Assembly: GCF_000597725.1 (NCBI RefSeq)
Contig: NZ_JFBL01000012.1
Span: forward strand, 30,854-94,853
Source: Sulfurospirillum arcachonense DSM 9755
GTDB lineage: Bacteria > Campylobacterota > Campylobacteria > Campylobacterales > Sulfurospirillaceae
Direction of reading: 5' to 3'
DNA length: 64,000 bases
This document shows, one piece after another, positions 20,091-30,058 of the stretch. The position numbers and the translations under genes are program-made. The notes below the pieces were generated by a model, which did not search any database, was not told where the DNA came from, and was given only the letters and a program-made list of their open reading frames with translations. Every line of letters starts with the position of its first letter. Position 1 is the first letter of the stretch.

Positions 20091-21665
20091 TTACAAATTT
20101 TTATCTAAAATATTTTTTGCTTCTTTTACATGTAAAGTATATTCTTCTTCATTCCAACTAAATTTATCTTTGAATATCTCTGTAGTACTTTCTAAACACT
20201 CTTTAGCACCTTTTTTATCAATGAAGCCCAATCCTATACGCCTTACTAAAAAATCCAAAGGTTTACATGTAAACTCATGATCAATACTATAATACACTTC
20301 TGCTTCAACATAAGGATACTCTTCATGAAGTTTCTTGGTTCCAAACTTTTCTATATATTTTACGACGTCTAAAGAACAATCTCCATAAGAAGAAATCAAA
20401 TGTTTAACTAATTTATTATTATAATTTAATCCATTTAATTTTTCTTGAATATTTATAATATTTTTATTATTTCCAACAAGTTTATACTCTTTTGTACCAC
20501 AATCTTGAAGGTTTCTTTTATCTTTAAATGAAAAATCAAGTATCTCTTCTGCCATTTTTCTGTAAGTCGTCCATTTACCACCTACAATACTAATAAGCCC
20601 AGATTCTGCTTTACTTATAACATGTTCTCTTACTAACTCTTTTGTACTTTGCACATTTTCATTAATAACAAGAGGACGAAGACCAGACCAAGAAGATAAA
20701 ATATCACTCTTAGAAACTTTGACATCAAAATATTTATCTATATGTCTTAATAAATACTCAATATCATCGTTGCTTACACAAGGATGTTCTTCTACTTTTG
20801 ATTCTTCATCTGTAGTTCCTACAAGGCATTTTCCAAGATAAGGTAGCATAAAAAGAACTCTACCATCTTCTGTCTTAGGAATCATTATACCTTCATTATT
20901 AGGTAAAAACTTTTTATCTAAAACAATATGTATACCTGAACTCACTTTTAGCATCTCTTTACTATTTTTATCATCAAGTTTTCTTACTTGATCACTAAAT
21001 ACTCCTGTTGCATTAATTATACAGTCTGATGTTAGCTCATACTCTATGTTTTTCAATTTATCAAAAAGCCTTACACCCCTTAGTTTTGTATCTTCATATA
21101 AAAAATCTATAACTTCTGTGTAGTTTTTAACTTCACAACCTTTCTCTTTTGCACTTTGTAGCAATGATATTATCATTTTAGCGTCATTAAAAGCACCATC
21201 ATAATACCTCACACCACCTTTGAGATTTTTCTTTTTTACAGCTGGAAAAATATCCATAATCTCTTTTTTACCTACTATTTTACTTGTGCCAAGTCTTCTA
21301 TTTCCTGATATTAAATCATAAAGAACAAGACCAATATACATGTAAGGAATTTCATACCATTTGTAGAGTGGAGTTACTAAAGTAATAGGAGAAGCTAAAT
21401 GAGAAGCATTTTTCAAAAGTCTGTAACGCTCTTTAAGAGCTTCTTTAACTAAATTATATTGAGAAGAATCAAGTTTTTTAACAGCACCTTCAAGATATCT
21501 TACGCCACCATGAACAAGTTTTGTACTTCTACTACTTGTTCCTTCCCCAAAATCATTTTTTTCAACTATTAAGGTTTTTAAACCCCTTAATGTTGCATCA
21601 AGTGCAATGCCACTACCTGTAGCACCGCCTCCAATTATAATCAAATCAAAGTGTGTCTGTTCCAA
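20091..21665 (-). CDS. glpD: FAD-dependent glycerol-3-phosphate dehydrogenase
   Basis: A 524-residue flavoprotein. The Rossmann FAD motif is IIIGGGATGSGIALDATLRG, followed by EKNDFGEGTSSRSTKLVHGG and RYLEGA, the GlpD fingerprint. Later FAD/substrate segments are INATGVFSDQVRK, MLPYLGKCLVGTTDEE, LSSWSGLRPLV and ISIVGGKWTTYRKMAEE. It oxidises glycerol-3-phosphate to dihydroxyacetone phosphate at the inner membrane and passes electrons to the quinone pool. It leads the glpD-potDABC-ugpQ run, 55 bases before the binding-protein gene, which suggests all six genes serve uptake and oxidation of a glycerol-phosphate compound. Three TACATGTA palindromes lie inside (20128, 20265, 21338), each in a different codon phase. 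Confidence 0.94.
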   Translation of the reverse strand: MEQTHFDLIIIGGGATGSGIALDATLRGLKTLIVEKNDFGEGTSSRSTKLVHGGVRYLEGAVKKLDSSQYNLVKEALKERYRLLKNASHLASPITLVTPLYKWYEIPYMYIGLVLYDLISGNRRLGTSKIVGKKEIMDIFPAVKKKNLKGGVRYYDGAFNDAKMIISLLQSAKEKGCEVKNYTEVIDFLYEDTKLRGVRLFDKLKNIEYELTSDCIINATGVFSDQVRKLDDKNSKEMLKVSSGIHIVLDKKFLPNNEGIMIPKTEDGRVLFMLPYLGKCLVGTTDEESKVEEHPCVSNDDIEYLLRHIDKYFDVKVSKSDILSSWSGLRPLVINENVQSTKELVREHVISKAESGLISIVGGKWTTYRKMAEEILDFSFKDKRNLQDCGTKEYKLVGNNKNIINIQEKLNGLNYNNKLVKHLISSYGDCSLDVVKYIEKFGTKKLHEEYPYVEAEVYYSIDHEFTCKPLDFLVRRIGLGFIDKKGAKECLESTTEIFKDKFSWNEEEYTLHVKEAKNILDKNL

Positions 21666-21698
21666 AACTTTCCTTTGTTTTTTTTAAAGTATACTCAC

Positions 21699-22472
21699 TT
21701 AAAATAAAACTATAATGAAATTATTTTCTATTGCTATTTTACCCTCTAATTCATACTCATAGACTATATTACCAAACTTCAATAAAGCCTCATTCAAAGT
21801 TGGTTTTTTTCTGCAATACTCTAAAAAATCATCATTACAAATATCAGTTTTAGTTCCAAATCCACATAGGAATTCATCTATATCATAAATTGCTGTAGCC
21901 AATGAATTTTTTAAAAGATAATTTGTCCCTTCACTTTCACCAAGTCTATGCGGCAATACAAAAATTTCTTTATTCATTTTTAAAGCAAACTCAACACTTC
22001 TCATACTTCCACTTTTTAAGTCTGCTTCACTTACTATAAGTTTATCACCTAAGGACACTACCACTTCATTTCTTACTACAAAACTCCAAGGAGTAGCTTT
22101 AAAACCAGATTCAAATTGGCTTAGAGTTAAACCTTCCTGTTCAATCTTTTCTATAATAGATTTATTAACACTTGGATACTTTATATCTAAACCATTAGCC
22201 ATAACAGCAATAGTATTTTGACTCCCAGCATTTTGATGGGCTATACTATCTATTCCCATAGCAGCACCACTAACGATACAAATACCTCGATTAGAGAGTC
22301 CTGCTGCTATTTTAGCTGTGAGTTGTTTTGTGTAAGTAAGAGGCCTACGAGTTCCGATGATAGATATTTTAGGCTTTTTTAAAAGTTCCAAATTACCTTT
22401 ATAAAAAAGCTCTTTAGGATACTTTTTCATTGAATTTAACTCATCTATATTAAACTCAATTTTTTGTATCAT
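21699..22472 (-). CDS. dprA: DNA processing protein DprA (Smf)
   Basis: A 257-residue protein with the DprA Rossmann-like core: KPKISIIGTRRPLTYT, IVSGAAMGIDSIAHQNA, TIAVMANGLDIKYPSVN, then VRNEVVVSLGDKLIVSEADL and SGSMRSVEFALKMNKEIFVLP. It binds incoming single-stranded DNA and loads RecA during natural transformation. It lacks most of the N-terminal SAM domain, as usual for Campylobacterota forms. Its presence suggests the organism may be naturally competent, which matters for reading the abundant palindrome. It overlaps the preceding deacetylase-like gene by one base. Confidence 0.93.
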   Translation of the reverse strand: MIQKIEFNIDELNSMKKYPKELFYKGNLELLKKPKISIIGTRRPLTYTKQLTAKIAAGLSNRGICIVSGAAMGIDSIAHQNAGSQNTIAVMANGLDIKYPSVNKSIIEKIEQEGLTLSQFESGFKATPWSFVVRNEVVVSLGDKLIVSEADLKSGSMRSVEFALKMNKEIFVLPHRLGESEGTNYLLKNSLATAIYDIDEFLCGFGTKTDICNDDFLEYCRKKPTLNEALLKFGNIVYEYELEGKIAIENNFIIVLF

Positions 22473-23542
22473 TACAAATCTTTTAAATAAACTAAATCAA
22501 CATCTTTTAAAATGTTTTTTGCATTTATGAGTACTTTAAGAGTATTCTCATGAGGATGTCCAATTGCAACTGCAATACCATGCCGTTTTGCTATAGCTAT
22601 TGCTTTTTTTAATTGCTTTTTTATCAACTTTTTATCTATTGAGTTATCTAAAAATATATCCCTTTGATAAAGATGTACATTATACTTTTTAGCTACTACA
22701 GGACCTTTTGTCTGTGCTGTTGTTCTACTATCTACAAAATGAAGTTTTTCCTCTTTCATAACTTTTATCAATTTATCCATAGACTTATAATCTGCAGTAA
22801 ATTTACTTCCTGTATGATTATTATAATATGTTATAAAAGGGAACCAATTTTTTATTTGTCTAATTCTTTTTCTTATAGTTTCAATTGAATCACGGACCAT
22901 AAGAGTATCAGGTTCTGGTCTACCAAAATGTAATGCTTCTGTTGGTAAATGAATCATTGAAAATTTAAACTCTTTTGCTAAGTTTATTGTATTAGGATGT
23001 AATTTGGTTGGAGGAAAAAATGATGGGGATACTTTAAATGGTATCTTCTTTATCAGTCTAGTTTGATGAGCAAAAGCAACATCATCTATAATAATAGCTA
23101 GTTTTGCTTTCCCCTTAAAAATAATTTTCTTTTTATTTACATGTGAAGGTTTTTTGATTTTTTTATCTACATTTTGTAGACTTTTTTTATAATCTTCTAT
23201 TTCTGAAAGATGTGTTTCTTTTGGTGGTTTTTTCTCTTTTATCACTTCTTGTTGTTTTGTTACAGGAGGAAGTTTTTTTGCTTCTTTTATATAGGGATAA
23301 GAATCTATTCGATTTTTTTCATCATCAAGCATTTTCTTCATTTTATCCATTAAAATTTCTGTTGATTTATCATTATTCTCTTGTTTTTTCTCTTTAAACG
23401 TTTTAAAAAGTTGAAAATAATTCACTGCATACACAACTGCAAAAGAAGTAAAAAAAATCAATAAAATTATAGCTATTTTCTTTTTAGAGAAGAACCCTTG
23501 TGACTTACTTGGTTTTCTCTTTTTACGACTACTTTTTGCCAA
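22472..23542 (-). CDS. Divergent polysaccharide deacetylase family protein (YibQ-like)
   Basis: A 356-residue protein. The N-terminus is basic ([20 protein letters not shown]) followed by one membrane helix (IAIILLIFFTSFAVVYAV), then a Lys/Glu-rich linker to about residue 145. The C-terminal domain (KLAIIIDDVAFAHQTRLIKK, FSMIHLPTEALHF, YYNNHTGSKFT, FVDSRTT, AVAIGHPHENTL) is the divergent polysaccharide deacetylase (YibQ/DUF610) fold with its conserved DD, NHTGS and HPH motifs. The catalytic activity of this family is unproven; it is thought to act in the envelope. The start overlaps minE by 14 bases and the end overlaps dprA by one, giving a minD-minE-yibQ-dprA operon. Confidence 0.82.
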   Translation of the reverse strand: MAKSSRKKRKPSKSQGFFSKKKIAIILLIFFTSFAVVYAVNYFQLFKTFKEKKQENNDKSTEILMDKMKKMLDDEKNRIDSYPYIKEAKKLPPVTKQQEVIKEKKPPKETHLSEIEDYKKSLQNVDKKIKKPSHVNKKKIIFKGKAKLAIIIDDVAFAHQTRLIKKIPFKVSPSFFPPTKLHPNTINLAKEFKFSMIHLPTEALHFGRPEPDTLMVRDSIETIRKRIRQIKNWFPFITYYNNHTGSKFTADYKSMDKLIKVMKEEKLHFVDSRTTAQTKGPVVAKKYNVHLYQRDIFLDNSIDKKLIKKQLKKAIAIAKRHGIAVAIGHPHENTLKVLINAKNILKDVDLVYLKDL

Positions 23543-23771
23543 GGAGTATCTCTACTTCTAGCATATCTACACTTTGATTATTATGTGTTGTTATCTTGAC
23601 ATCATCAACGGAAGTATATTTTTTAATAACCTCAATCAAATCATTTCTTAAATCATCAAGATAAGGTAACTTACAATCAACTCTTTCATGAGCTAGCATA
23701 ATAGTAAGTCTATCTTTTGCAACACTTGCACTACTCTGTTTCTTCCCAAATAATTTACTTAAAAGACTCAT
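23529..23771 (-). CDS. minE: Cell division topological specificity factor MinE
   Basis: An 80-residue MinE. The N-terminal part has [20 protein letters not shown], the MinD-contact helix/strand, and the C-terminal part ([20 protein letters not shown], then EVEILLGKK) is the dimerising domain. MinE stimulates MinD ATPase and drives pole-to-pole oscillation so that the septum forms at mid-cell. It overlaps minD by four bases. A MinC gene is not in this window, as in other Campylobacterota where it lies elsewhere. Confidence 0.92.
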   Translation of the reverse strand: MSLLSKLFGKKQSSASVAKDRLTIMLAHERVDCKLPYLDDLRNDLIEVIKKYTSVDDVKITTHNNQSVDMLEVEILLGKK

Positions 23772-24577
23772 TTGAACATACTTTTTAATGTTTTAAACAA
23801 TCCCTTTTTTGCACGAATATCTAAAAACTCAACTTCTTCTCCAAGTATTCTTTTTGATATTCTTCTATAACTCTCTGCAGAAAGTGATTTTTCTTTGTTG
23901 ATAATTGGGATACCAATGTTCGTTGAACCAATAATATCTTCATCATCAGGGACTACACCAATCAAAGGAAGTGCTAAAATACTTAAGACATCTTCGGTAC
24001 TAAGCATATTACCCAAATCAACCATTTCTGGTTTAATACGGTTTATAATCACATGTTTTTCAACTTCTTTACCCTCTTTTGCTTTTTCGCTTTTAGCATC
24101 TATAATACCAATAACACGATCAGCATCACGAACAGAACTCACATCAGGAGTAGAAACAATTAAAGCACGATCGGCTAAAAATATTGAGTGTTCAAAACCA
24201 CTCTCAATTCCAGCAGGAGAATCTATAAGTATTATGTCAAAATCTTCTTTAAGTGTATTTAGTAATTTTTTTACTTTATCACGTTCAAGTATATCTTTAT
24301 CTTTCGTTTGACTTGCAGGTAAAAAATATAAATTTTTTGCTTTTTTATCATTTATAAGAGCTTGTGAAAGGTTACAACGCTCTTCCATAACATCTACTAC
24401 ATCATAAACAATACGGTTTTCAAGTCCTAAAATCATATCTAAATTTCGTAGACCTATATCAAAGTCGATTGCTACTACTTTTTTTCCAAGATTTGCCAAT
24501 CCAACTGCTATATTTGCAGTTGTTGTAGATTTACCAACACCACCTTTTCCTGATGTTACAGTAATAATAGTACCCAT
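23768..24577 (-). CDS. minD: Septum site-determining ATPase MinD
   Basis: A 269-residue ParA-type ATPase. It has the deviant Walker [17 protein letters not shown] near residues 10-25, switch I ([20 protein letters not shown]), Walker B-like [11 protein letters not shown] and the C-terminal amphipathic membrane-targeting helix [12 protein letters not shown]. It binds membrane when ATP-bound, recruits MinC to block FtsZ at the poles and is released by MinE. It lies downstream of ilvC across an 81-base gap that holds a perfect inverted repeat. Confidence 0.96.
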   Translation of the reverse strand: MGTIITVTSGKGGVGKSTTTANIAVGLANLGKKVVAIDFDIGLRNLDMILGLENRIVYDVVDVMEERCNLSQALINDKKAKNLYFLPASQTKDKDILERDKVKKLLNTLKEDFDIILIDSPAGIESGFEHSIFLADRALIVSTPDVSSVRDADRVIGIIDAKSEKAKEGKEVEKHVIINRIKPEMVDLGNMLSTEDVLSILALPLIGVVPDDEDIIGSTNIGIPIINKEKSLSAESYRRISKRILGEEVEFLDIRAKKGLFKTLKSMFK

Positions 24578-24612
24578 TAATTCTCCATTGATTTATAATT
24601 GTAGAAATAGAA

Positions 24613-24646
24613 CTTTACATGTAGAGAATAATCCCTACATGTAAAG
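24613..24646. repeat. Perfect inverted pair of TACATGTA palindromes between ilvC and minD
   Basis: CTTTACATGTAG (24613-24624) and CTACATGTAAAG (24635-24646) are exact reverse complements around a ten-base spacer. Each arm itself contains a palindrome. On the leftward transcript the stem would be followed by TTCTATTTCT, a poor U-tract, so it could be a weak terminator or mRNA hairpin between ilvC and minD. Pairs of uptake words as terminators are known in Neisseria and Pasteurellaceae, making this arrangement suggestive. Confidence 0.7.
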
Positions 24647-24658
24647 ATTAATATTATA

Positions 24659-25684
<1,026 letters not shown>

Positions 25685-25835
25685 CTAAACCCTTTTATAT
25701 TTAATTAAATTGCGATATATTACCCAAAATATACTTAGTTACCTATAAAGGAAATTATTAAATAAGTGATAAAGGAAACTATAAAGTGAGTACTGATAAA
25801 ATGAACTTAAAATTTAAAGATAATAGGAAAAAGTT

Positions 25836-26648
25836 ATGGATAGTAACATACTAAAAAAAATAAAAGCTCTTCCACCCCTTGATGATACTATTACTAAAAT
25901 ACAAAGAATTTGTACTGATAAAGATAGTTCTTTAAATGATTTGGTAAAGGTTGTAGAAGGTGATCCTATGCTTACTGCAAACATACTAAAATCTTCAAAC
26001 TCTCCTCTTTATGGGTTTAGCCGTGAAATAAAAAACATATCTCATGCAATATCACTTTTTGGTATGGCTACGATAAGAGGTTTTGCACTCTCAAGTGCAA
26101 TAAAACAAAATATTAAAATTGATCTTTCCCCATATGATTTAACAAACCACAAATTTTTAGAAATTAGTATTGCACAAAGTGCATTAACTTTTAACTGGTT
26201 TTCAAAAGTTGATAGAGAAATGCTTGACATATTGGTACCTGCTTCATTTATGATGGAAGTAGGAAAAATAGTTATTGCACATGAACTTATTGAAAAAAAT
26301 CTTACTGAAAAATTTCAAGCAAAACTAAAAACACTTTCTTCTCCTGATGAAGTCTCACAACTTGAAAAAGAATTTATAGGTTTTGACAATGAAGAGATCA
26401 CTGCAAAAATATTTGAACAATGGAATTTAGAAGAAGAGTTGGTAGAAACTATTAGATACTCTAATACCCCATCAGAGGCTGATGAACATATACAACCATA
26501 TGCAACAGCATTACAAATAATCAAAAAATGTATCAATATATTTGGTCAATTACAAGATAATAATATCGCTTCATCTTTAGAAGTTCTTGCACAACATAAC
26601 CTTAACCAAGAAGTTTTTTTAAATGCAATAGAAAAAGTTAAACAGTGA
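25836..26648 (+). CDS. HDOD domain protein
   Basis: A 270-residue protein largely made of an HDOD domain: LPPLDDTITKIQRI, VEGDPMLTANILKSSNSPLY, ISHAISLFGMATIRGFAL, and the later helix with MMEVGKIVIAHEL. HDOD proteins resemble HD phosphohydrolases but usually lack the metal ligands; they take part in signalling, for example flagellar or DNA-uptake regulation. No output domain is fused. It overlaps rnr by four bases (GTGA), so it is co-translated with the RNase gene. A specific partner cannot be named. Confidence 0.82.
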   Translation: MDSNILKKIKALPPLDDTITKIQRICTDKDSSLNDLVKVVEGDPMLTANILKSSNSPLYGFSREIKNISHAISLFGMATIRGFALSSAIKQNIKIDLSPYDLTNHKFLEISIAQSALTFNWFSKVDREMLDILVPASFMMEVGKIVIAHELIEKNLTEKFQAKLKTLSSPDEVSQLEKEFIGFDNEEITAKIFEQWNLEEELVETIRYSNTPSEADEHIQPYATALQIIKKCINIFGQLQDNNIASSLEVLAQHNLNQEVFLNAIEKVKQ

Positions 26649-28585
26649 AAAAATTTCTCCTCGCATTAAGCCAAGGAGTGGCATACGAGGAGGTTCCTTC
26701 TGATTTTACCTCTCTCGTGAATGACTTAGTAAGACTTAAAGCTATCAAACTTAAAAATGGTACCTACATAATGGACTCTCGATATAGAGCAGGAACTATT
26801 GATATCTCTTTTAGTGGAACTGGTTTTGTTAAAACATTTGCTAATAAACAGATGAAAGATTTACTTGTAGAATCTACTGACATCAATGGTGCTATGAAAG
26901 ATGATATTGTAATTATCAAAAGATTGCATACTAAACAGGGTCGACCAAAAGCAAAAGTTATCTTAATTGCACAAAGAAAACATGACACAAGTATCGTTTA
27001 CACAAAAATCCAACATAAAAGAGTAGTTGGGATAAACATAAAAAATAAATTTGCCCAAGATATCGCTGCTTCTCAAAAATCACTTAAACAACTTCCAGAA
27101 GGAAGTGTACTTAAAATAAACAATGAAACAGGTTCAATAGAAGAAGTATTAGGTGTTTTAAGTGACCCTAGAGTTGATGAAAAAATTTCAATGGAACTCT
27201 TTGAAAAAACTGAATTTTTTAGTGAAGAAGCTGAACTCGAAGCAAAAGCTCATGGTGACTATGTTGATAAATCATTTTATCCAAATCGTATTGATTTAAC
27301 ACATTTACCATTTTGTACAATAGATCCAGTTGATGCTAAAGATTTTGATGATGCTATCTATTTTGATGAAAAAGAGTGTGCTTTATATGTAGCAATTGCT
27401 GATGTAAGTGAGTATCTATTTGATATGGGTAATATTGATAAAGAAGCAAAAATGAGAGGCTTTTCTATCTATTTTCCTCATAAATCAATTCCTATGTTAC
27501 CAAGAAGTTTAAGTGAAAATATATGCTCACTTAAACCAAATGAAGATAGACTTGCCTTTACGTTTAAAATAACATTGGATAAAACTACTTATGAGCCTAT
27601 CAAAGAAGAATTGATGAATGCAATTATCCACTCACAAAGAAGATATACTTATGATGAGATAGATAAGTTTTTAGACAATGATTTTTCTAAAGCAAAAGCA
27701 ATAGACAAAGATATATGGAAATATTTGAGCCCTCTTAATGAGTTTTTGAAAAAAGTAAGGGAAAAAAGACTAAAAGATTCTTTTGAATTTCGCTCAACTG
27801 AAATCAGAATGAAAATAGATGAACATCAAAACTTATTGGAAACATATACAGAAAATCAAACACTGTCGCACTCTTTAATAGAAGACTGTATGCTTTTAGC
27901 CAATAAAGCAGCTGCAAAAAGATTGGATTATGGTATATTTAGAACACATGGTGATCCTAGTTTTGAAAAAATAGAAAAATTACTTAATGATTTAGTATTA
28001 GTTGGTATTAGTGTTAAATTTAATCCAAACATCCCTATGTTAATCAAACAAATTCAAGAAAAAGCTGATGCTATTGGGATTAGAGAAGAAGTCGATAAAC
28101 TTATAATTAGAAGTCAACAAAAAGCTGTTTATGAACCAGAAAACAAAGGTCATTTTGGACTTGGATTTGATAGCTATACTCACTTTACTTCACCCATTAG
28201 AAGATATAGTGACTTAACCTTACATAGGCTTTTAAAATCTGATTTGGAACATAATAAAAAAAGAAAAGAGTATTTACTCAAAAACATAGACTCACTTTGC
28301 GAACAAATTAGTAATTTGGAGAGAGAAAGTGATAAGGTTGCTTGGGATTATATGGATAGAAAATATGCTAGATGGGCAAGTGAAAGAATTGGTGAAGACG
28401 TAAAAGCCATTGTTACTGATGTAACAAAATCTCCTGTTGCTAAACTCCAAGATGAAGTAATTGGTGCAAGAATATTTTTACTTGATGAAGATGCTGAACT
28501 CTTTGATAAAGTCATAGTTAAAATCGTAGAAGCAGACATTGCAACTTCTAGAATTTATGCCAAAATAGTGAGAGTGGATGTATAA
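26645..28585 (+). CDS. rnr: RNase R / RNase II family 3'-5' exoribonuclease
   Basis: A 646-residue RNB-family exonuclease. It starts at a GTG at 26645 within the HDOD gene end. N-terminal cold-shock-like segments (GTGFVKTFANKQMKDLLVES) lead to the RNB catalytic domain: FCTIDPVDAKDFDDAIYFDE with the metal-binding aspartates, YFPHKSIPMLPRSLSENICS, and later FGLGFDSYTHFTSPIRRYSD. A C-terminal S1-like portion is short. It degrades mRNA and rRNA fragments processively. The gene order rnr-holA-rpsF-ssb-rpsR is that of Helicobacter. Confidence 0.93.
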   Translation: MKKFLLALSQGVAYEEVPSDFTSLVNDLVRLKAIKLKNGTYIMDSRYRAGTIDISFSGTGFVKTFANKQMKDLLVESTDINGAMKDDIVIIKRLHTKQGRPKAKVILIAQRKHDTSIVYTKIQHKRVVGINIKNKFAQDIAASQKSLKQLPEGSVLKINNETGSIEEVLGVLSDPRVDEKISMELFEKTEFFSEEAELEAKAHGDYVDKSFYPNRIDLTHLPFCTIDPVDAKDFDDAIYFDEKECALYVAIADVSEYLFDMGNIDKEAKMRGFSIYFPHKSIPMLPRSLSENICSLKPNEDRLAFTFKITLDKTTYEPIKEELMNAIIHSQRRYTYDEIDKFLDNDFSKAKAIDKDIWKYLSPLNEFLKKVREKRLKDSFEFRSTEIRMKIDEHQNLLETYTENQTLSHSLIEDCMLLANKAAAKRLDYGIFRTHGDPSFEKIEKLLNDLVLVGISVKFNPNIPMLIKQIQEKADAIGIREEVDKLIIRSQQKAVYEPENKGHFGLGFDSYTHFTSPIRRYSDLTLHRLLKSDLEHNKKRKEYLLKNIDSLCEQISNLERESDKVAWDYMDRKYARWASERIGEDVKAIVTDVTKSPVAKLQDEVIGARIFLLDEDAELFDKVIVKIVEADIATSRIYAKIVRVDV

Positions 28586-29552
28586 AAGAGAATTTGAAAA
28601 TTTATTCAATAATAATAACTTACCAAAAACCATGCTTTTTTATGGAGAATGTAACTATCAAAACAACTACTATGCCGATAAAATCATCCAAATATGGAGC
28701 CAAGTAGATGATGAGAAAATGCTCCTTCATTATGATGAATATAACTACACTGTAGCAAAAAACCATTTAAGCCAATCTTCTCTTTTTGGTGGGCAAAATA
28801 TCGTTATTGTAAAAACAGACAAGGTAATCCCAAAAAAAGAGTTAGATGTTCTAGTTGAAATTTGTGAAAAAAGTGATAATAGTTATTTTTTATATCAATA
28901 TTTTGGAGAATCTAATAAAGCGAAAAATCTAGCAAAATCATTTAAGAAAAACTTTGTAAGATTTTTTAAACCAAATCTCAGTGAAGCTTTAACACTTTTA
29001 CATGTAAAAGCAAAAGAAGTCAATCTTAACATCAATGGATATACCTTACAACATCTTTATCTTTTACATCTAGAAGATTTATCATTATGTGTCAACGAGT
29101 TTGAAAAACTATCTCTTTTAAATCGAGAAATACAAGCTGTAGATATTGACAGACTTGTATATGGACTAGGTTCTGTTGGTCTAGATCAGTTCGTTGAAAA
29201 ATTATTAAAAAAAGAAGATATAAAAGAATCTTTTTCAACTTTAAATCAAAGTGGTGGGGGAGATGAAATTAGAATTATAAATTCTACACAAAACTATCTT
29301 TCACAACTGCTTCTTTTTCACATGTATATAAAAATCCATGGAACATTTGATGCAAGAGCAATCTTAGGTTACCCTCTTCCTCCTCAAATCGCTAAACAAA
29401 GGGCAGACCAGAGTATTAGAATAGATTTAAATAATTATAAAAATATTTTAGAACACTTAGCAAAAACAGAATTAAAACTCAAAAAGATGAAAAACATAGA
29501 TAAAAACTCGTTACTTCTATCTTCTTTAATAAAACTTCAAAGTTATTTATAG
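28578..29552 (+). CDS. holA: DNA polymerase III delta subunit
   Basis: A 324-residue clamp-loader delta subunit. Recognisable parts are the N-terminal FENLFNNNNLPKTMLFYGE, SLFGGQNIVIVKTDKVIPKK, and the central LHLEDLSLCVNEFEKLSLL, with a C-terminal helical collar domain (SGGGDEIRIINSTQNYLSQL). Delta opens the beta clamp ring. It overlaps rnr by eight bases. The family diverges strongly, so the call also relies on conserved position. A TTTACATGTAAA copy (core 29000) encodes LHVK. Confidence 0.85.
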   Translation: MYKREFENLFNNNNLPKTMLFYGECNYQNNYYADKIIQIWSQVDDEKMLLHYDEYNYTVAKNHLSQSSLFGGQNIVIVKTDKVIPKKELDVLVEICEKSDNSYFLYQYFGESNKAKNLAKSFKKNFVRFFKPNLSEALTLLHVKAKEVNLNINGYTLQHLYLLHLEDLSLCVNEFEKLSLLNREIQAVDIDRLVYGLGSVGLDQFVEKLLKKEDIKESFSTLNQSGGGDEIRIINSTQNYLSQLLLFHMYIKIHGTFDARAILGYPLPPQIAKQRADQSIRIDLNNYKNILEHLAKTELKLKKMKNIDKNSLLLSSLIKLQSYL

Positions 29553-29583
29553 TATAATCCGCGTTCGTACTGTTCAGCAGTAC
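29553..29583 (+). promoter_or_regulatory. Probable promoter -10 and leader hairpin of the rpsF-ssb-rpsR operon
   Basis: TATAAT at 29553-29558 follows the holA stop and is a good -10 box. Just downstream GTACTG (29567-29572) pairs with CAGTAC (29578-29583) around TTCAG, placing a small hairpin in the 5' leader, about 45 bases before the AAGGAG ribosome site of rpsF. S6/S18 operons in many bacteria are autoregulated through leader RNA; whether this stem serves that role is inference. Confidence 0.45.
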
Positions 29584-29626
29584 TATTCTTGCTCTTTAAT
29601 TAGAGTTAAATCCATAAGGAGAAACA

Positions 29627-30043
29627 ATGACAAGACATTATGAATTGCTTTTTGTTCTAAAACCAACTTTGGTTGAAGAAGAATTACAAGCAAAAGTTAC
29701 TTTTCTAAAAGAAATTTTAGAAAAAAATGGCGCAGAAATTGCTGCATTACAAGATATGGGAACTAAAAAACTTGCTTACCAAGTTCAAAAGTTTGAACGT
29801 GGATATTATGGGGTATTTTATTTTACAGCACCAACAGATTCTATCTTAGAAGTTGAACGTAACCTTCGTATTAGTGAAGACTTTCTTAAATTTATGACTG
29901 TTAAATATGAAAAACAAAAAGAGATTAGACACTGGAATAAAGTAGTTGAAAAGTTTACTGCTAAAGAAGAAGTAGTAGTAGCTAAAGAAGAAACTCCAGC
30001 TGAAACAATTGTAGCTAAAGACGAAACAACAACTGAAGCTTAA
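29627..30043 (+). CDS. rpsF: 30S ribosomal protein S6
   Basis: A 138-residue S6 with the usual ferredoxin-like fold: RHYELLFVLKPTLVEEELQA, MGTKKLAYQVQKFERGYYGV and RNLRISEDFLKFMTVKYEK. The domain ends near residue 108. It then has an acidic, Ala/Thr/Glu/Val-rich tail (EEVVVAKEETPAET) without predicted structure, somewhat like the glutamate tails of some S6 proteins. It binds S18 on the 30S platform. Strong AAGGAG ribosome site at 29615-29620. It leads ssb and rpsR in one operon. Confidence 0.95.
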   Translation: MTRHYELLFVLKPTLVEEELQAKVTFLKEILEKNGAEIAALQDMGTKKLAYQVQKFERGYYGVFYFTAPTDSILEVERNLRISEDFLKFMTVKYEKQKEIRHWNKVVEKFTAKEEVVVAKEETPAETIVAKDETTTEA

Positions 30044-30058
30044 TCTAAGGAGCCATGT

